Shown: positions 10,267-18,704 of the stretch, in pieces
Position numbering within the stretch: position 1 is the first letter of the stretch
Layout of the letters: each line of letters opens with the position of its first letter
Assembly: GCA_963809385.1 (NCBI GenBank)
Contig: CAWEJL010000006.1
Span: 1 to 64,000, forward strand
Direction of reading: 5' to 3'
Source: JAKAIY01 sp963809385
GTDB taxonomy: Bacteria; Chloroflexota; Ktedonobacteria; Ktedonobacterales; JADMIN01
DNA: 64,000 bases
Notes under the pieces: generated by a model
The model's database searches: none
The model's input: only the letters and a program-made list of their open reading frames with translations
What the model was told of the DNA's origin: nothing
Translations under genes and position numbers: made by a program

Positions 10267-12123
10267 TCACCCGGCTGGCTGGCTCCCGCTCGATGGCGCG
10301 CCGCCAGTGGACGTGGTCGCTGGTAGGGGGATGGAGTTCCACTGGCCGCCGGAGTAGCGGTAGAGCAGGGGAAAATATTGGTTGATATGATTTGGCCCTA
10401 CCCAGAGATTGCCCGCCATCCAGAGGTCGCCGGAGGGTGTGAGCGCGATATTCTGGAATGTCATCTGGTTGATGACGGTGGGATCATGCGTTGGGTTGAT
10501 AGCGGCGATCTGGGGCAGGCTGGCTCGTGACCAGCGAGAGCCATCGTAGTGGATGAGATAGGTGCTGTCGCTGGCATACGGGCTGCCCGCGGTGTAGGAC
10601 GTGCCGTTCGCGCTCCCCACAACCCAAACATTGGAGGGGCTGGTCGCGACGATCTGGTTGAGCTGCATCCCCTGCTGCGTCTGGTCGGGCTGGGGAATCG
10701 CGGCGGGCGACCAGCGGCCGCCGTTCCAGCCTAGCGCGATGGGCGCCGTCTGGGTGACTTTGTAGGGCGAGATGTTCCCACCCTCCTGAACGACCTTCAC
10801 GCTCTGCCCGATGATCCACCCGCTGCTGGGGCCAGACATGGCGATACCAGACAGCACATCGCCGGACAGCGTTTGCGCCAGGCGCCAGACGCCACCCACG
10901 CGATGATAGATATAGCCAGTCGTTGAAGATGGATTGCCGTTCGCGTCTTGCGTCTGGAGATAGCCCGTCGCCCAGACATCACCGCCGGGCGTAGCGGAAA
11001 TGCCCGTGAATTGGACAGCGTACGCCCCGTTGCCAGTGGGAACCGAGCCGCCCACCGTCGCGGCCTTCTCCGCTGGCTCTACACGCCAGGCGGTCCCATC
11101 ATAGCGATAGAAGGCCAGCCTGTTGATGGCGCCCGCGCTGGTCGCCGAGGAGCCTGGCGTATAGGACGCGATAGCCCAGCCCTCGGATGGCGAGAGCATA
11201 TGGAACATCTCCAGGGAGACCGAATTGCCCGCCGCGTCCGCAGGGGCAGGCAGGTGCGCCTGCGTCCAGGTTTGGCCATTGTAATGGTAGAAAAATGTCC
11301 CCTGCGAGAACGTCACCCATACATCCGTGGGCGACAGCGCCTGAAGGTTGGCCTGGCTTCCAAAGAAGCTTGCCAGGGTGGTTTGCTGAATGACGGAGCC
11401 ATTGACAATATGCAGGACGATCGCCGCATTCATATTTCCCATCTCATTGACTTCAATCGCCCAGCCATCGGTCGGTGAATCCATCGAGAGAGCGGTGATC
11501 TGGTACTGCGCGGCGATTGTGGGTGGCGCCGCCTGGGCGGTCTGCGTGGCGGAAGCGGACTTGAGCTTGCTGGCTGCGGTGGTCTGCGCGCCGCGCAGGT
11601 GGCCGGCGAGGGTCATCGCGCCCGCGATGCCAGCGATCAGCGCGGCGGCGACTCCCACAGCGGCGGCGCTGGTGAGCGCGCGGCGCCAGGTGGGCTGGCG
11701 GTGGGGGGTGAGCGTGGGCAGCGGAGCGAAGGCGGGCTTGCCGGCGCCGGCGGTGGGCGTCTCGGTGGCCGGTGATGGTGTGGCGCTGGCGTGTTCGTCG
11801 TCCATGGCTTCTTCATCCCTTACATAGATCACGCTGAGCATGGGGGTGCGGCGCTCGCTGGGCTCGTGGTCGGCGCCGATCGTGGCCAGCAGGCCGGCGG
11901 TGGTGAGCGCGGGCGTCGCGACGGTCGAGGCCAGGGCGTCGCGCAGGGCGTCATCCAGGCGCGCCCACATCCGCCGCCGCGCCTGGCAGCGGGGGCAGCT
12001 GGCGAGGTGCGCGCGGGCGGCGTCCACGTCGTCGGCGTCGAGCGCCAGTTCTTCGTATTCGTCGAGCGCGGCGAGAGCTGGCTCGTGGATACGGCAGGAA
12101 TCGTCGGTTCGCATGGCCGTCAC
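10267..12123 (-). CDS. Zinc-finger anti-sigma factor with large exported repeat domain
   Basis: 618 residues. The N-terminus has the zf-HC2 anti-sigma signature, H39, C43 and C46 in 'HLASCPRCQ'. One membrane segment follows at about 149-173. Some 400 outside residues contain repeated Trp motifs ('DGWAIEV', 'DVWVTF', 'EGWAIA', 'DVWATG', 'SGWIIG', 'NVWVVG', 'DLWMAG'), which suggests a beta-propeller. The GTG start at 12123 overlaps the TGA of the upstream sigma gene (GTGA), so the two are translationally coupled. The protein should hold the ECF sigma factor inactive at the membrane until an external signal is sensed. The propeller as sensor is inference. Confidence 0.85.
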   Translation of the reverse strand: MTAMRTDDSCRIHEPALAALDEYEELALDADDVDAARAHLASCPRCQARRRMWARLDDALRDALASTVATPALTTAGLLATIGADHEPSERRTPMLSVIYVRDEEAMDDEHASATPSPATETPTAGAGKPAFAPLPTLTPHRQPTWRRALTSAAAVGVAAALIAGIAGAMTLAGHLRGAQTTAASKLKSASATQTAQAAPPTIAAQYQITALSMDSPTDGWAIEVNEMGNMNAAIVLHIVNGSVIQQTTLASFFGSQANLQALSPTDVWVTFSQGTFFYHYNGQTWTQAHLPAPADAAGNSVSLEMFHMLSPSEGWAIASYTPGSSATSAGAINRLAFYRYDGTAWRVEPAEKAATVGGSVPTGNGAYAVQFTGISATPGGDVWATGYLQTQDANGNPSSTTGYIYHRVGGVWRLAQTLSGDVLSGIAMSGPSSGWIIGQSVKVVQEGGNISPYKVTQTAPIALGWNGGRWSPAAIPQPDQTQQGMQLNQIVATSPSNVWVVGSANGTSYTAGSPYASDSTYLIHYDGSRWSRASLPQIAAINPTHDPTVINQMTFQNIALTPSGDLWMAGNLWVGPNHINQYFPLLYRYSGGQWNSIPLPATTSTGGAPSSGSQPAG

Positions 12124-12779
12124 TCCGTTCCACTCGCGCCGCTGTCGGGCGGGTTCTGGGCGAGGTAGATCGCGCGCAGCCGCCGCCGCGCGCGCGAGAT
12201 ACGCTGGGCCATCGCGGCGGGCGAGACCCGCATGATCGCCGCCGCCTCCGCCGCGCTGAAGCCCTCGACAGCGCGCAGCAGCAGCGCGGCGGCGTCTTCG
12301 GGGGCCAGCTTGGCCAGCGCGGCGCGCAGGGCGTCGCTCTCGACGATGCGCTCCTCAAAAGCCGCCGCCGCGTCGGGGCGCTCCGGCGCGCTGGGGCTGG
12401 CGGCGTCGCGCGGGCCGCGGCCATCCTGCGCGGGCCGGGGCCACTCCAGCGGCAGCCAGTGGATGATCTTGCGCCGCCGCAGCTGGGAGACGGCGCGCCA
12501 GTAGGCGGTGTGGAAGAGCCAGCGGCGGCGCGACTCCTCGTCATCCGCCGCCGTCCAGGGGGCGTCGCCGCGCTGGGTGGCGCGCCAGGCGTCGTGGAAG
12601 GCGTCCTGCGTGAGGTCGAGCGCCTGCTCGGCGTCGCTGACCATGCCGCGCAGGAAGGCGTAGAGCGGCCGCTGCGCGCGCTCGACCGTCGCGGTAAAGG
12701 CGGCGAGCGTGAGCATGGGGGCGTCTTCCTCCACGTCGGGGATTGCTCCGGCGGCCCCCTCAGGGGAACGCTCGCGCAT
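12120..12779 (-). CDS. ECF-family RNA polymerase sigma factor
   Basis: 219 residues. Region 2 is visible as 'LYAFLRGMVSDAEQALDLTQDAF', quoted here only in its key parts 'MVSDAEQALDLTQ' and 'WLFHTAYWRAV'. Region 4 is 'LAKLAPEDAAALLLRAVEGF' followed by the helix-turn-helix 'SAAEAAAIMRVSPAAMAQRI'. The ATG at 12779 is chosen because AGGAG stands five bases upstream; further upstream the open frame only runs through a hairpin repeat. The gene is followed directly by its anti-sigma gene with a GTGA overlap. It would direct transcription of an envelope or stress regulon, and probably of its own operon. Confidence 0.88.
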   Translation of the reverse strand: MRERSPEGAAGAIPDVEEDAPMLTLAAFTATVERAQRPLYAFLRGMVSDAEQALDLTQDAFHDAWRATQRGDAPWTAADDEESRRRWLFHTAYWRAVSQLRRRKIIHWLPLEWPRPAQDGRGPRDAASPSAPERPDAAAAFEERIVESDALRAALAKLAPEDAAALLLRAVEGFSAAEAAAIMRVSPAAMAQRISRARRRLRAIYLAQNPPDSGASGTE

Positions 12780-12789
12780 AGCGACTCCT

Positions 12790-12830
12790 GACCTCACCCC
12801 CATCCCCCTCTCCCACAAGGAGAGGGGGTA
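12790..12830. repeat. C-rich dispersed hairpin repeat (family 2) in the sigma-factor leader
   Basis: A perfect 10-bp stem CCCCCTCTCC / GGAGAGGGGG (12804-12813 with 12819-12828) with a 5-base loop, 25 bases upstream of the sigma start and thus within its likely leader. Confidence 0.75.
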
Positions 12831-13034
12831 TTTGTAGGGCGCGTTTGGCTCTCTATGATGTACATCGCGCGAGCGGGGGGATAGTTGACAGCGAGTTTTG
12901 GCGGGCTGCTGGTGAGGGGCAAGAGGTGACACGGCCAGGCGAGCCGCTGAGCGCCTCCGCGTGGGAGGGTAGCGGGCTCGCCTGGTTGGGTCTGATGGGG
13001 AGGACAGCGGTTGTGGGGGCAGGCGCTGCGCGTG

Positions 13035-13424
13035 TCAGCTCGCAACCTGGTCGTGCGCGCGCGCGACTGCCGCGAGCAGTCTGTCGGTCTCGAAGGGTTT
13101 CTCTTCGACGGAGATGTTATGGAGTCGCATGAGTGTGCGCAGGTGGGGGGTGAGCAGCTGAGGATTGGCGGTGATGATGATAAACGAGACAGGCGCGGGC
13201 GCCTTGCCGTCGAGGTGTTCGAGCGCGGCGGTCAGCATACCTTCTCCGGTGAGATTGGGCAGCAGGAGATCGAGGAGGACCGCGAGCGGCTCCGCGTTGG
13301 CGCGCACGAAGCGCAAGCCCTCTTCACCATCGGCGGCGACACTGACCTCGTAGCCCTCATCTTCTAACAGCGAGCGCAAGCTCTCGCGTATTCCGGGGTC
13401 ATCATCCACAACGAGTACACGCAC
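13035..13424 (-). CDS. Single-domain response regulator (receiver only)
   Basis: 129 residues starting at GTG 13424, placed right before 'VRVLVVDDDP'. The receiver residues are all present: acidic D7-D9, phospho-acceptor D52 in 'LLDLLLPN', T85 in 'IIITA' and K109 in 'EEKPF'. No DNA-binding or enzymatic output domain follows. Such CheY/Spo0F-like proteins relay phosphate or bind targets directly. No histidine kinase gene is adjacent. The frame is open upstream to 13589 but that extension is unlike protein. Confidence 0.85.
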   Translation of the reverse strand: MRVLVVDDDPGIRESLRSLLEDEGYEVSVAADGEEGLRFVRANAEPLAVLLDLLLPNLTGEGMLTAALEHLDGKAPAPVSFIIITANPQLLTPHLRTLMRLHNISVEEKPFETDRLLAAVARAHDQVAS

Positions 13425-13701
13425 GTGGAGGCCATCCTGTCTGTAGCGCGGCGCCCGCCGCTCTCCCGTTGAGCGGAAAGCCGGGACGCTGCGGGTATCT
13501 TGATCGTCTGCATGCGCAGCAACTCTGGCGCCGATTGTGGAGCCGTTCGCTTGTGAACAGCACGGTAGAGCAAAGTCCGCGCTCCTCACCCTCTGCGCTA
13601 CCCCTTACGAGGACCCTCGCAGGCGGGCCTTGCGGCGGCGGGGCCGCCTGTAGGCGCGATTTCGCGCGCCCGCGCGCTGCGCCACCTTTACCATCGCCCT
13701 G

Positions 13702-14174
13702 CCTGGCGCACATCGCAGGGTTGTGAATTGCCGGGCTGCTCGGCAAGGCGGCGCTCTCGGCCTTGAAAGGCCGGAGCACGCGGACGCGGACTAAAGTCCG
13801 ATGGGCGGACGCGCCCGGCAGACAGGGCATTGATGCCCCGTCCCCGCGTGCGCCGGCCATTCATGGCCGCGGCGTAAACGTCGACAATTCACAGACCCTG
13901 GCGCACATCGCAGGGCTGTGTCAAAGTCGCCCGGCGAGGCGCGCGGGCGGTTGAAACCGCGCCTGAAGGGCTCCATGCGGGAACCCCGAACCCGCATGGG
14001 GGCTTCGCTCCACTCGCCTCGCGGCCCACAACGTCCGCCTGCGCGGACGCCTACCCAGCGGACGGGGACCTGCAGCGGCAGGTCTGGTGGCGGCGGGAGC
14101 CGCCTTGAGGCGCGAATGATTGCGCCCGCTCGCTTCTGGTCAACGACTTTGACACCGCCCTGGCGCACATCGCA
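13702..14174 (+). repeat. Nested hairpin array with three copies of a constant linker
   Basis: CTGGCGCACATCGCA recurs at about 13703, 13898 and 14159. Between the copies lie two blocks whose outer arms are complementary: 13722-13730 with 13885-13893, and 13919-13929 with 14144-14154. Block one holds hairpins with loops in GGCCTTGAAAGGCC, CGGACTAAAGTCCG and GGGGCATCAATGCCC-type stems (reverse sense at 13828). Block two holds copy B of the 93-bp direct repeat (13958-14052). This explains most of the 1.1 kb gene-free stretch 13425-14550. Confidence 0.8.
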
Positions 14175-14180
14175 ACACGC

Positions 14181-14208
14181 TTGACAAAAACGCGTTTGTC
14201 AGTATAAT
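14181..14208 (+). promoter_or_regulatory. Consensus sigma70-type promoter with internal dyad, upstream of the S53 protease
   Basis: TTGACA at 14181-14186 and TATAAT at 14203-14208 are both perfect matches, with a 16-base spacer. The spacer region carries the dyad TGACAAA...TTTGTCA (14182-14188 with 14195-14201), a possible repressor site. Transcription would start near 14215, which gives a leader of about 335 bases before ATG 14551. I recognise no riboswitch in that leader. Confidence 0.75.
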
Positions 14209-14550
14209 CACCTAAACGCTATACAACCGCCCGGCGTTGTCAGCGCCACAGCATCGCCAGATGACCGGGGTGGCCGCTGAAAGGAAAATCCGTCGCCGAG
14301 TCCATCAGACGCAGGGGGGCGCTGATGGGCCGGCGATGCGCGCCGCGCGTCAGGCGTTGGGGAAGGGGGGAGCCGCCACAAGGGCGCCATACGCGTTTCT
14401 CCTGCCCAGTGGGGAAAGTCCTTCGCATATCCCGCAACTTGTCTCCCGACAGTGCTTCCCGATTGATTGGGGAAGCCGCGTTGTTGCGATGTTTTCCAGG
14501 CCCACCCGCGTGATGATCAGCGGTGTGAGGCGCTGTGAGGAAGGACACGC

Positions 14551-17547
14551 ATGCACGTTCGGAAATGGTCACTGCATGTGGCCGCCGCGTTGCTCGCCGC
14601 GATCAGCCTGATTGCCTTTTCTCCAAGCTCGGTCTTCGCCAGTCCCGTAACCTCCTCGGCGGGAGGGTCTGGCCGGTCCACAATTCATGGACATCTCGTT
14701 CCGGCCCTTCGTGGATTACATCCCCTGCGCGCGACGGGGAGCGCCCGCACGCTGGATCTCTCCATCGCGCTGCAACTCCGCGATCCCGCCGCCCTCAGCG
14801 CGCTGATCGCGGCGCAAAATACCCCTGGCTCGCGCCTCTACCACCACTACCTGACACCCGCGCAGTTCACCGCGCGCTTCGCCCCCACCCAGGCGACAGT
14901 GAACGCGGTGGTCGCATTCCTCAGGGGCAGCGGTCTGCGGGTGCGGTCCGTCTCGCCGAATCACCTGTTGATTGACGCCTCAGGCTCAGTCGCGAAGGTC
15001 GAGGCGGCGTTCCAGACCAACATCTCCGATTTCAGCTTTCAGGGGCGCACGGTCTACGCGCCAACGGCTGAGCCATCGGTTCCCGCCACGCTGGCGGGGG
15101 TGATCCTGAACGTGGGCGGCCTGGACAACGCGGGCGTCTACCGCCATGCGGGAGTCACGCCAACCAGCGCGGCCAAGACGTCCGTGGCGACGCCGCATGC
15201 GGGCAGTGGCCCCGCCGGTGGCATGGCGCCAAGCGACCTGCGCACGGCCTACGACATGAACTCGCTGATCTCCAGCGACAACGGCGCGGGCCAGACCGTC
15301 GCCATCTTCGAGCTGGATAGCTACACTCCATCCGACATCAACGCCTACCTCAGCTACTTCGGCCTCGGCTCGGCGAAGTATAGCAACGTGGTGGTGGATG
15401 GCGCCTCCACGTCGCCCGGCGCGGGCGCGATCGAGGTCGAGCTGGATATGGAAGTGGTCTCGGCCATCGCGCCCGGCGCCACCCAGAATATCTACATCGG
15501 CCCGAACAGCACCCAGGGTGTCAACGACACCTACAACGCGATCGTCACCAACGACACCGCCAAGGTGATGAGCACCAGCTGGGGCCTCTGCGAGGCGTCG
15601 TCCGGCAATTCGGAGCTGGCGGCGCTCGACACGATCTTCGCGCAGGGCGCGGCGCAGGGCCAGGCGTTCTTCTCCGCCGCGGGCGACGCGGGCGCCTATG
15701 ACTGCGGTTCCACCACTCTCGGCGTTGACTCGCCCGCCAGCGACCCGCATGTGGTCGGCGTCGGCGGCACGACGCTCAACACCGGCGCGGGCGGCTCGTA
15801 CAGCAGCGAGTCGGTCTGGGCCAATTCCAGCGACACGTCGCGCGGCCCGATGGGCGCGGGCGGCGGCGGCGGCCTGAGCAGCTACTTCACGCAGCCCAGC
15901 TACCAGAGCGGCCCCGGCGTCTCGAACAGCTACTCGAACGGCAATCGTGAGGTGCCGGACGTCTCGGCGGACGCCGACCCGAACACCGGCTACTCGGTCT
16001 ACTGCACCGTGGCGGCGGCGGGCTGCTCCTCCTCGTCCCCCTGGATCGAGGTTGGCGGCACCAGCGCGGCGACTCCGCTGTGGACGTCGGTAATCGCTGA
16101 CACCAACGAGTACCTTGCCGGGCTGAGCAAGCCGACCTTCGGCGCGGCCAGCGCGGAGCTGTACACGCTCTTCAACACCGCGCAGACCTACAGCGCATAC
16201 CACGACGTGACCTCGGGCAACAACCTCTACTATCCGGCCACCACGGGCTATGACATGGCCTCGGGCATCGGCTCGCCGGATGTGTGGAACCTGGCCCGCG
16301 ATGCGGCGGGCGCGACGGTCGCGGCTCCGACCATCTCCAGCTTCAGCCCGACCTCCGGCGTGGTTGGAACCAGCGTAACGATCACCGGGACCAACTTCAC
16401 CGGCGCGACGGCGGTCAAGTTCAATGGCACGAGCGCCAGCTTCACGGTCGCCAGCGCGACGAGCGTCACGGCCACCGTGCCCAGCGGCGCGACCACCGGG
16501 ACGATCAGCGTGACGACGGCGGGCGGGACGGCGACATCTTCCGCCAGCTTCACCGTCACTGTCGCGGCGCCGACCATCAGCAGCTTCAGCCCGACCTCCG
16601 GCCCGGTTGGCACGTCCGTGGTCATCACGGGAACCAACTTCACCGGCGCGACGGCGGTCAAGTTCAATGGCACGGCGGCGACCTATACCGTTGGTAGCGC
16701 GACGAGCGTCACGGCCACCGTGCCCAGCGGCGCGACGACCGGGACGATCGCCGTGACGACGGCGGGCGGGACGGCGACGTCTTCCGCCAGCTTCACGGTG
16801 ACGGCGGCGACGAACCCGCCGACCATCACCAGCTTTAGCCCGACCTCTGGCGCCGTCGGGACGAGCGTAACAATCACCGGAACGAACTTCACCGGCGCCA
16901 CGTCGGTGACCTTCAACGGGACGAGCGCCACGTTCACCGTCGCCAGCGCGACGAGTATCACGACCACCGTTCCGAGTGGCGCGACCACCGGGGCCATCGC
17001 CGTGACGACCTCCGGCGGGACGGTGACATCTTCGTCGAGCTTCACCGTGACGACCTCGACCACTACGACGCAGCTACTCAGCAACCCGGGCTTCGAGAGC
17101 GGCCCGACGGCGTCCTGGCAGGAGTCGTCGGCGGGTGGCTACGAGATCGTGACCAACTACAACGCGCATGCCGGGAGCTACAGCGCCTGGCTCTGCGGCT
17201 ACTACGGCTGCAATGACCAGATCTGGCAGACGGTGACGCTGCCCAGCACGACGACCAAGGTCGTCCTCAGCTACTGGCTCTACAGCGACACCTACAACAC
17301 GGGGACCACCTGCTCCGACTACTTCTACGCGCGCATCCGCACGGCCGCCGGGGCGAACATCACGACCGTCCAGACGCAGTGCGACGTGAACGCGACCAAC
17401 GGCTGGGTGCAGTACACCTTCGACGTGAGCTCGGCCCTGAAGGCCTACGCGGGCCAGCAGGTGGAAGTCTACTTCCAGGGGACGACCACCGGCTCGACGG
17501 TGTCCGACTTCTTCGTGGATGATGTCGCGCTGAACGACACGCACTAG
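14551..17547 (+). CDS. Secreted sedolisin-family (S53) protease with TIG repeats and C-terminal beta domain
   Basis: 998 residues. A signal peptide of about 33 residues ends near 'SSVFASP'. The activation pro-domain follows ('YHHYLTPAQFTARFAPT'), then the S53 catalytic core with E295 and D299 ('EVELD') and Ser505 ('GGTSAATPLW'); 'AAGDAGAYDCG' supplies the oxyanion region. Three IPT/TIG units repeat 'ISSFSPTSG...VGTSV.ITGTNFTGA' from about 590 to 845. The last 150 residues look like a carbohydrate-binding jelly roll ('LLSNPGFESG...'). The enzyme is a Ser-Glu-Asp endopeptidase of acidic optimum in characterised relatives, acting outside the cell. It is monocistronic, with a consensus promoter and a strong hairpin after the stop. 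Confidence 0.92.
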   Translation: MHVRKWSLHVAAALLAAISLIAFSPSSVFASPVTSSAGGSGRSTIHGHLVPALRGLHPLRATGSARTLDLSIALQLRDPAALSALIAAQNTPGSRLYHHYLTPAQFTARFAPTQATVNAVVAFLRGSGLRVRSVSPNHLLIDASGSVAKVEAAFQTNISDFSFQGRTVYAPTAEPSVPATLAGVILNVGGLDNAGVYRHAGVTPTSAAKTSVATPHAGSGPAGGMAPSDLRTAYDMNSLISSDNGAGQTVAIFELDSYTPSDINAYLSYFGLGSAKYSNVVVDGASTSPGAGAIEVELDMEVVSAIAPGATQNIYIGPNSTQGVNDTYNAIVTNDTAKVMSTSWGLCEASSGNSELAALDTIFAQGAAQGQAFFSAAGDAGAYDCGSTTLGVDSPASDPHVVGVGGTTLNTGAGGSYSSESVWANSSDTSRGPMGAGGGGGLSSYFTQPSYQSGPGVSNSYSNGNREVPDVSADADPNTGYSVYCTVAAAGCSSSSPWIEVGGTSAATPLWTSVIADTNEYLAGLSKPTFGAASAELYTLFNTAQTYSAYHDVTSGNNLYYPATTGYDMASGIGSPDVWNLARDAAGATVAAPTISSFSPTSGVVGTSVTITGTNFTGATAVKFNGTSASFTVASATSVTATVPSGATTGTISVTTAGGTATSSASFTVTVAAPTISSFSPTSGPVGTSVVITGTNFTGATAVKFNGTAATYTVGSATSVTATVPSGATTGTIAVTTAGGTATSSASFTVTAATNPPTITSFSPTSGAVGTSVTITGTNFTGATSVTFNGTSATFTVASATSITTTVPSGATTGAIAVTTSGGTVTSSSSFTVTTSTTTTQLLSNPGFESGPTASWQESSAGGYEIVTNYNAHAGSYSAWLCGYYGCNDQIWQTVTLPSTTTKVVLSYWLYSDTYNTGTTCSDYFYARIRTAAGANITTVQTQCDVNATNGWVQYTFDVSSALKAYAGQQVEVYFQGTTTGSTVSDFFVDDVALNDTH

Positions 17548-17605
17548 GATTGTTTGTGTAGGACGTTTTCGAGCGTCTCGCGCCGCTCCGGCGGCGCGGG
17601 GCGCG

Positions 17606-17660
17606 CCAACGCGGAAGGGCCGCCCAGCGTCGAGTGACGCCAGGCGGCCCTTCGCGTTGG
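17606..17660. terminator. Long inverted repeat between convergent genes
   Basis: CCAACGCG and AAGGGCCGCC at 17606-17624 pair with 17643-17660; the loop itself holds a GCGTC/GACGC mini-stem. It lies 58 bases after the protease stop and before a convergent gene. There is no clear T run, so a bidirectional terminator is likely but not proven. Confidence 0.6.
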
Positions 17661-17669
17661 GCGGATTTG

Positions 17670-17815
17670 AGGGCCTCATCCGGCCTTCGGCCACCTTCTC
17701 CTCTGCGGAGGAGAAGGCCCAGGGCACGCGTCTCGCGTGGCGAGAGCGCCGCTCTCCACCAGACACGCCCGCGCCAGGTTCCCCTTGCCTCCGCGGAGGA
17801 GGGGGCAGGGCAAGC
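17670..17815. repeat. Two C-rich dispersed hairpin repeats (family 2)
   Basis: Inverted repeats near 17670-17720 (CCTTCTCCTCTGCGGAGGAGAAGG core) and 17776-17812 (CCCCTTGCCTCC...GGAGGAGGGGG). They fill the rest of the gap 17548-17869. Confidence 0.65.
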
Positions 17816-17869
17816 ATGCCTCGCGTGGCGAGATGGCTTGCCCCCATGAGGCGCGCTCCCACCGGGTTC

Positions 17870-18697
17870 CTACTCGCCCTCCTCGGCGGCGGTGACGCGC
17901 TCGACGCGCTGGCGGGTGGCGAGCGCGGCGGCGGCGCGGCCTTCCCATTCGGCGCGGTCGCGCTGGGTGGGCGCGGGCGCGGCGGCGCGGGCGGCGGCGG
18001 CCTCCTCCGTCAGGCCAGCGTAGAGCGTGCGCTCGGCGAACCCATCGGGGGCGGCGGGCGCGGCGGCGAGCGTGGCGAGGCGCTCGGTAACGGCCAGATG
18101 GAACTCGATCAGCGCGGCCTGGGCGCCGCCGTGGGCGCGGGTATCTTCGAGCAGGCCAAGCAGCGTCTCGTATTCATCGGCGGTGGCCTGCGCCTCGGCC
18201 AGCGCCAGCGCCAGCGGGTTGGCGTCATCCTCGGCGGGCGTGGGCGCGCCGTCTTCGGAGGCGGGATAGAGGCGGCGGCGCTCCAGCAGCAGCTCGCCGA
18301 TCAGCTGGCCCGCGCGCAGCCGGCGGCGGGCGAGCCACGCGCGCACAGCGCGCACACGCGGCGCGGCGGGGGCGCCGAGCGGCAAGTCGAAGTCCTCCGC
18401 CGCCCAGGGTGAATGCGCCTCCTCACGCAGCGGCGCGTCCTGCTGGGCATCCTCCTCGTCGCTCGCGTTCCAGCGCATCACGCCGCCGCGCGCGACCCAG
18501 CCGCCCGCGCCGCCGTGGGACGGCGCGTCTTCGTCATCCTCGGCCAGCGGGCGGCGCAGCATGCCATTGGAAGCGCCGTTAACGCCGTTGGCGCCGTGGG
18601 ACTCCCCGTCCTCGTGGTCGGAGCCGTCGCGGGGGGACACGCCCCAGGTGGTCCAGTCGAAACCGTCCCAGCCGCCGTCAGAGCCATCGTGAGTCAT
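17870..18697 (-). CDS. Acidic protein of unknown function downstream of guaA
   Basis: 275 residues. The first 105 are Asp/Glu/Gly-rich and look disordered. The rest is a helical, Ala/Leu/Arg-rich region ('ALALAEAQATADEYETLLGL', 'AALIEFHLAVTERLATL') that could form coiled coils. No known domain is recognised. The ATG at 18697 lies 7 bases after the guaA stop with GGAG upstream, so the two are co-transcribed. The reading frame is supported by the operon position and the Shine-Dalgarno site. Confidence 0.6.
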   Translation of the reverse strand: MTHDGSDGGWDGFDWTTWGVSPRDGSDHEDGESHGANGVNGASNGMLRRPLAEDDEDAPSHGGAGGWVARGGVMRWNASDEEDAQQDAPLREEAHSPWAAEDFDLPLGAPAAPRVRAVRAWLARRRLRAGQLIGELLLERRRLYPASEDGAPTPAEDDANPLALALAEAQATADEYETLLGLLEDTRAHGGAQAALIEFHLAVTERLATLAAAPAAPDGFAERTLYAGLTEEAAAARAAAPAPTQRDRAEWEGRAAAALATRQRVERVTAAEEGE

Positions 18698-18704
18698 CGG
18701 TGAA

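Noticed and set aside
14215..14550. Cobalamin or other riboswitch in the protease leader
   Set aside because: GC-rich hairpins exist but no known riboswitch core motif could be aligned.
14986..16203. Long open frame (405 codons) opposite the S53 protease
   Set aside because: Antisense shadow; the + strand gene has signal peptide and catalytic residues.
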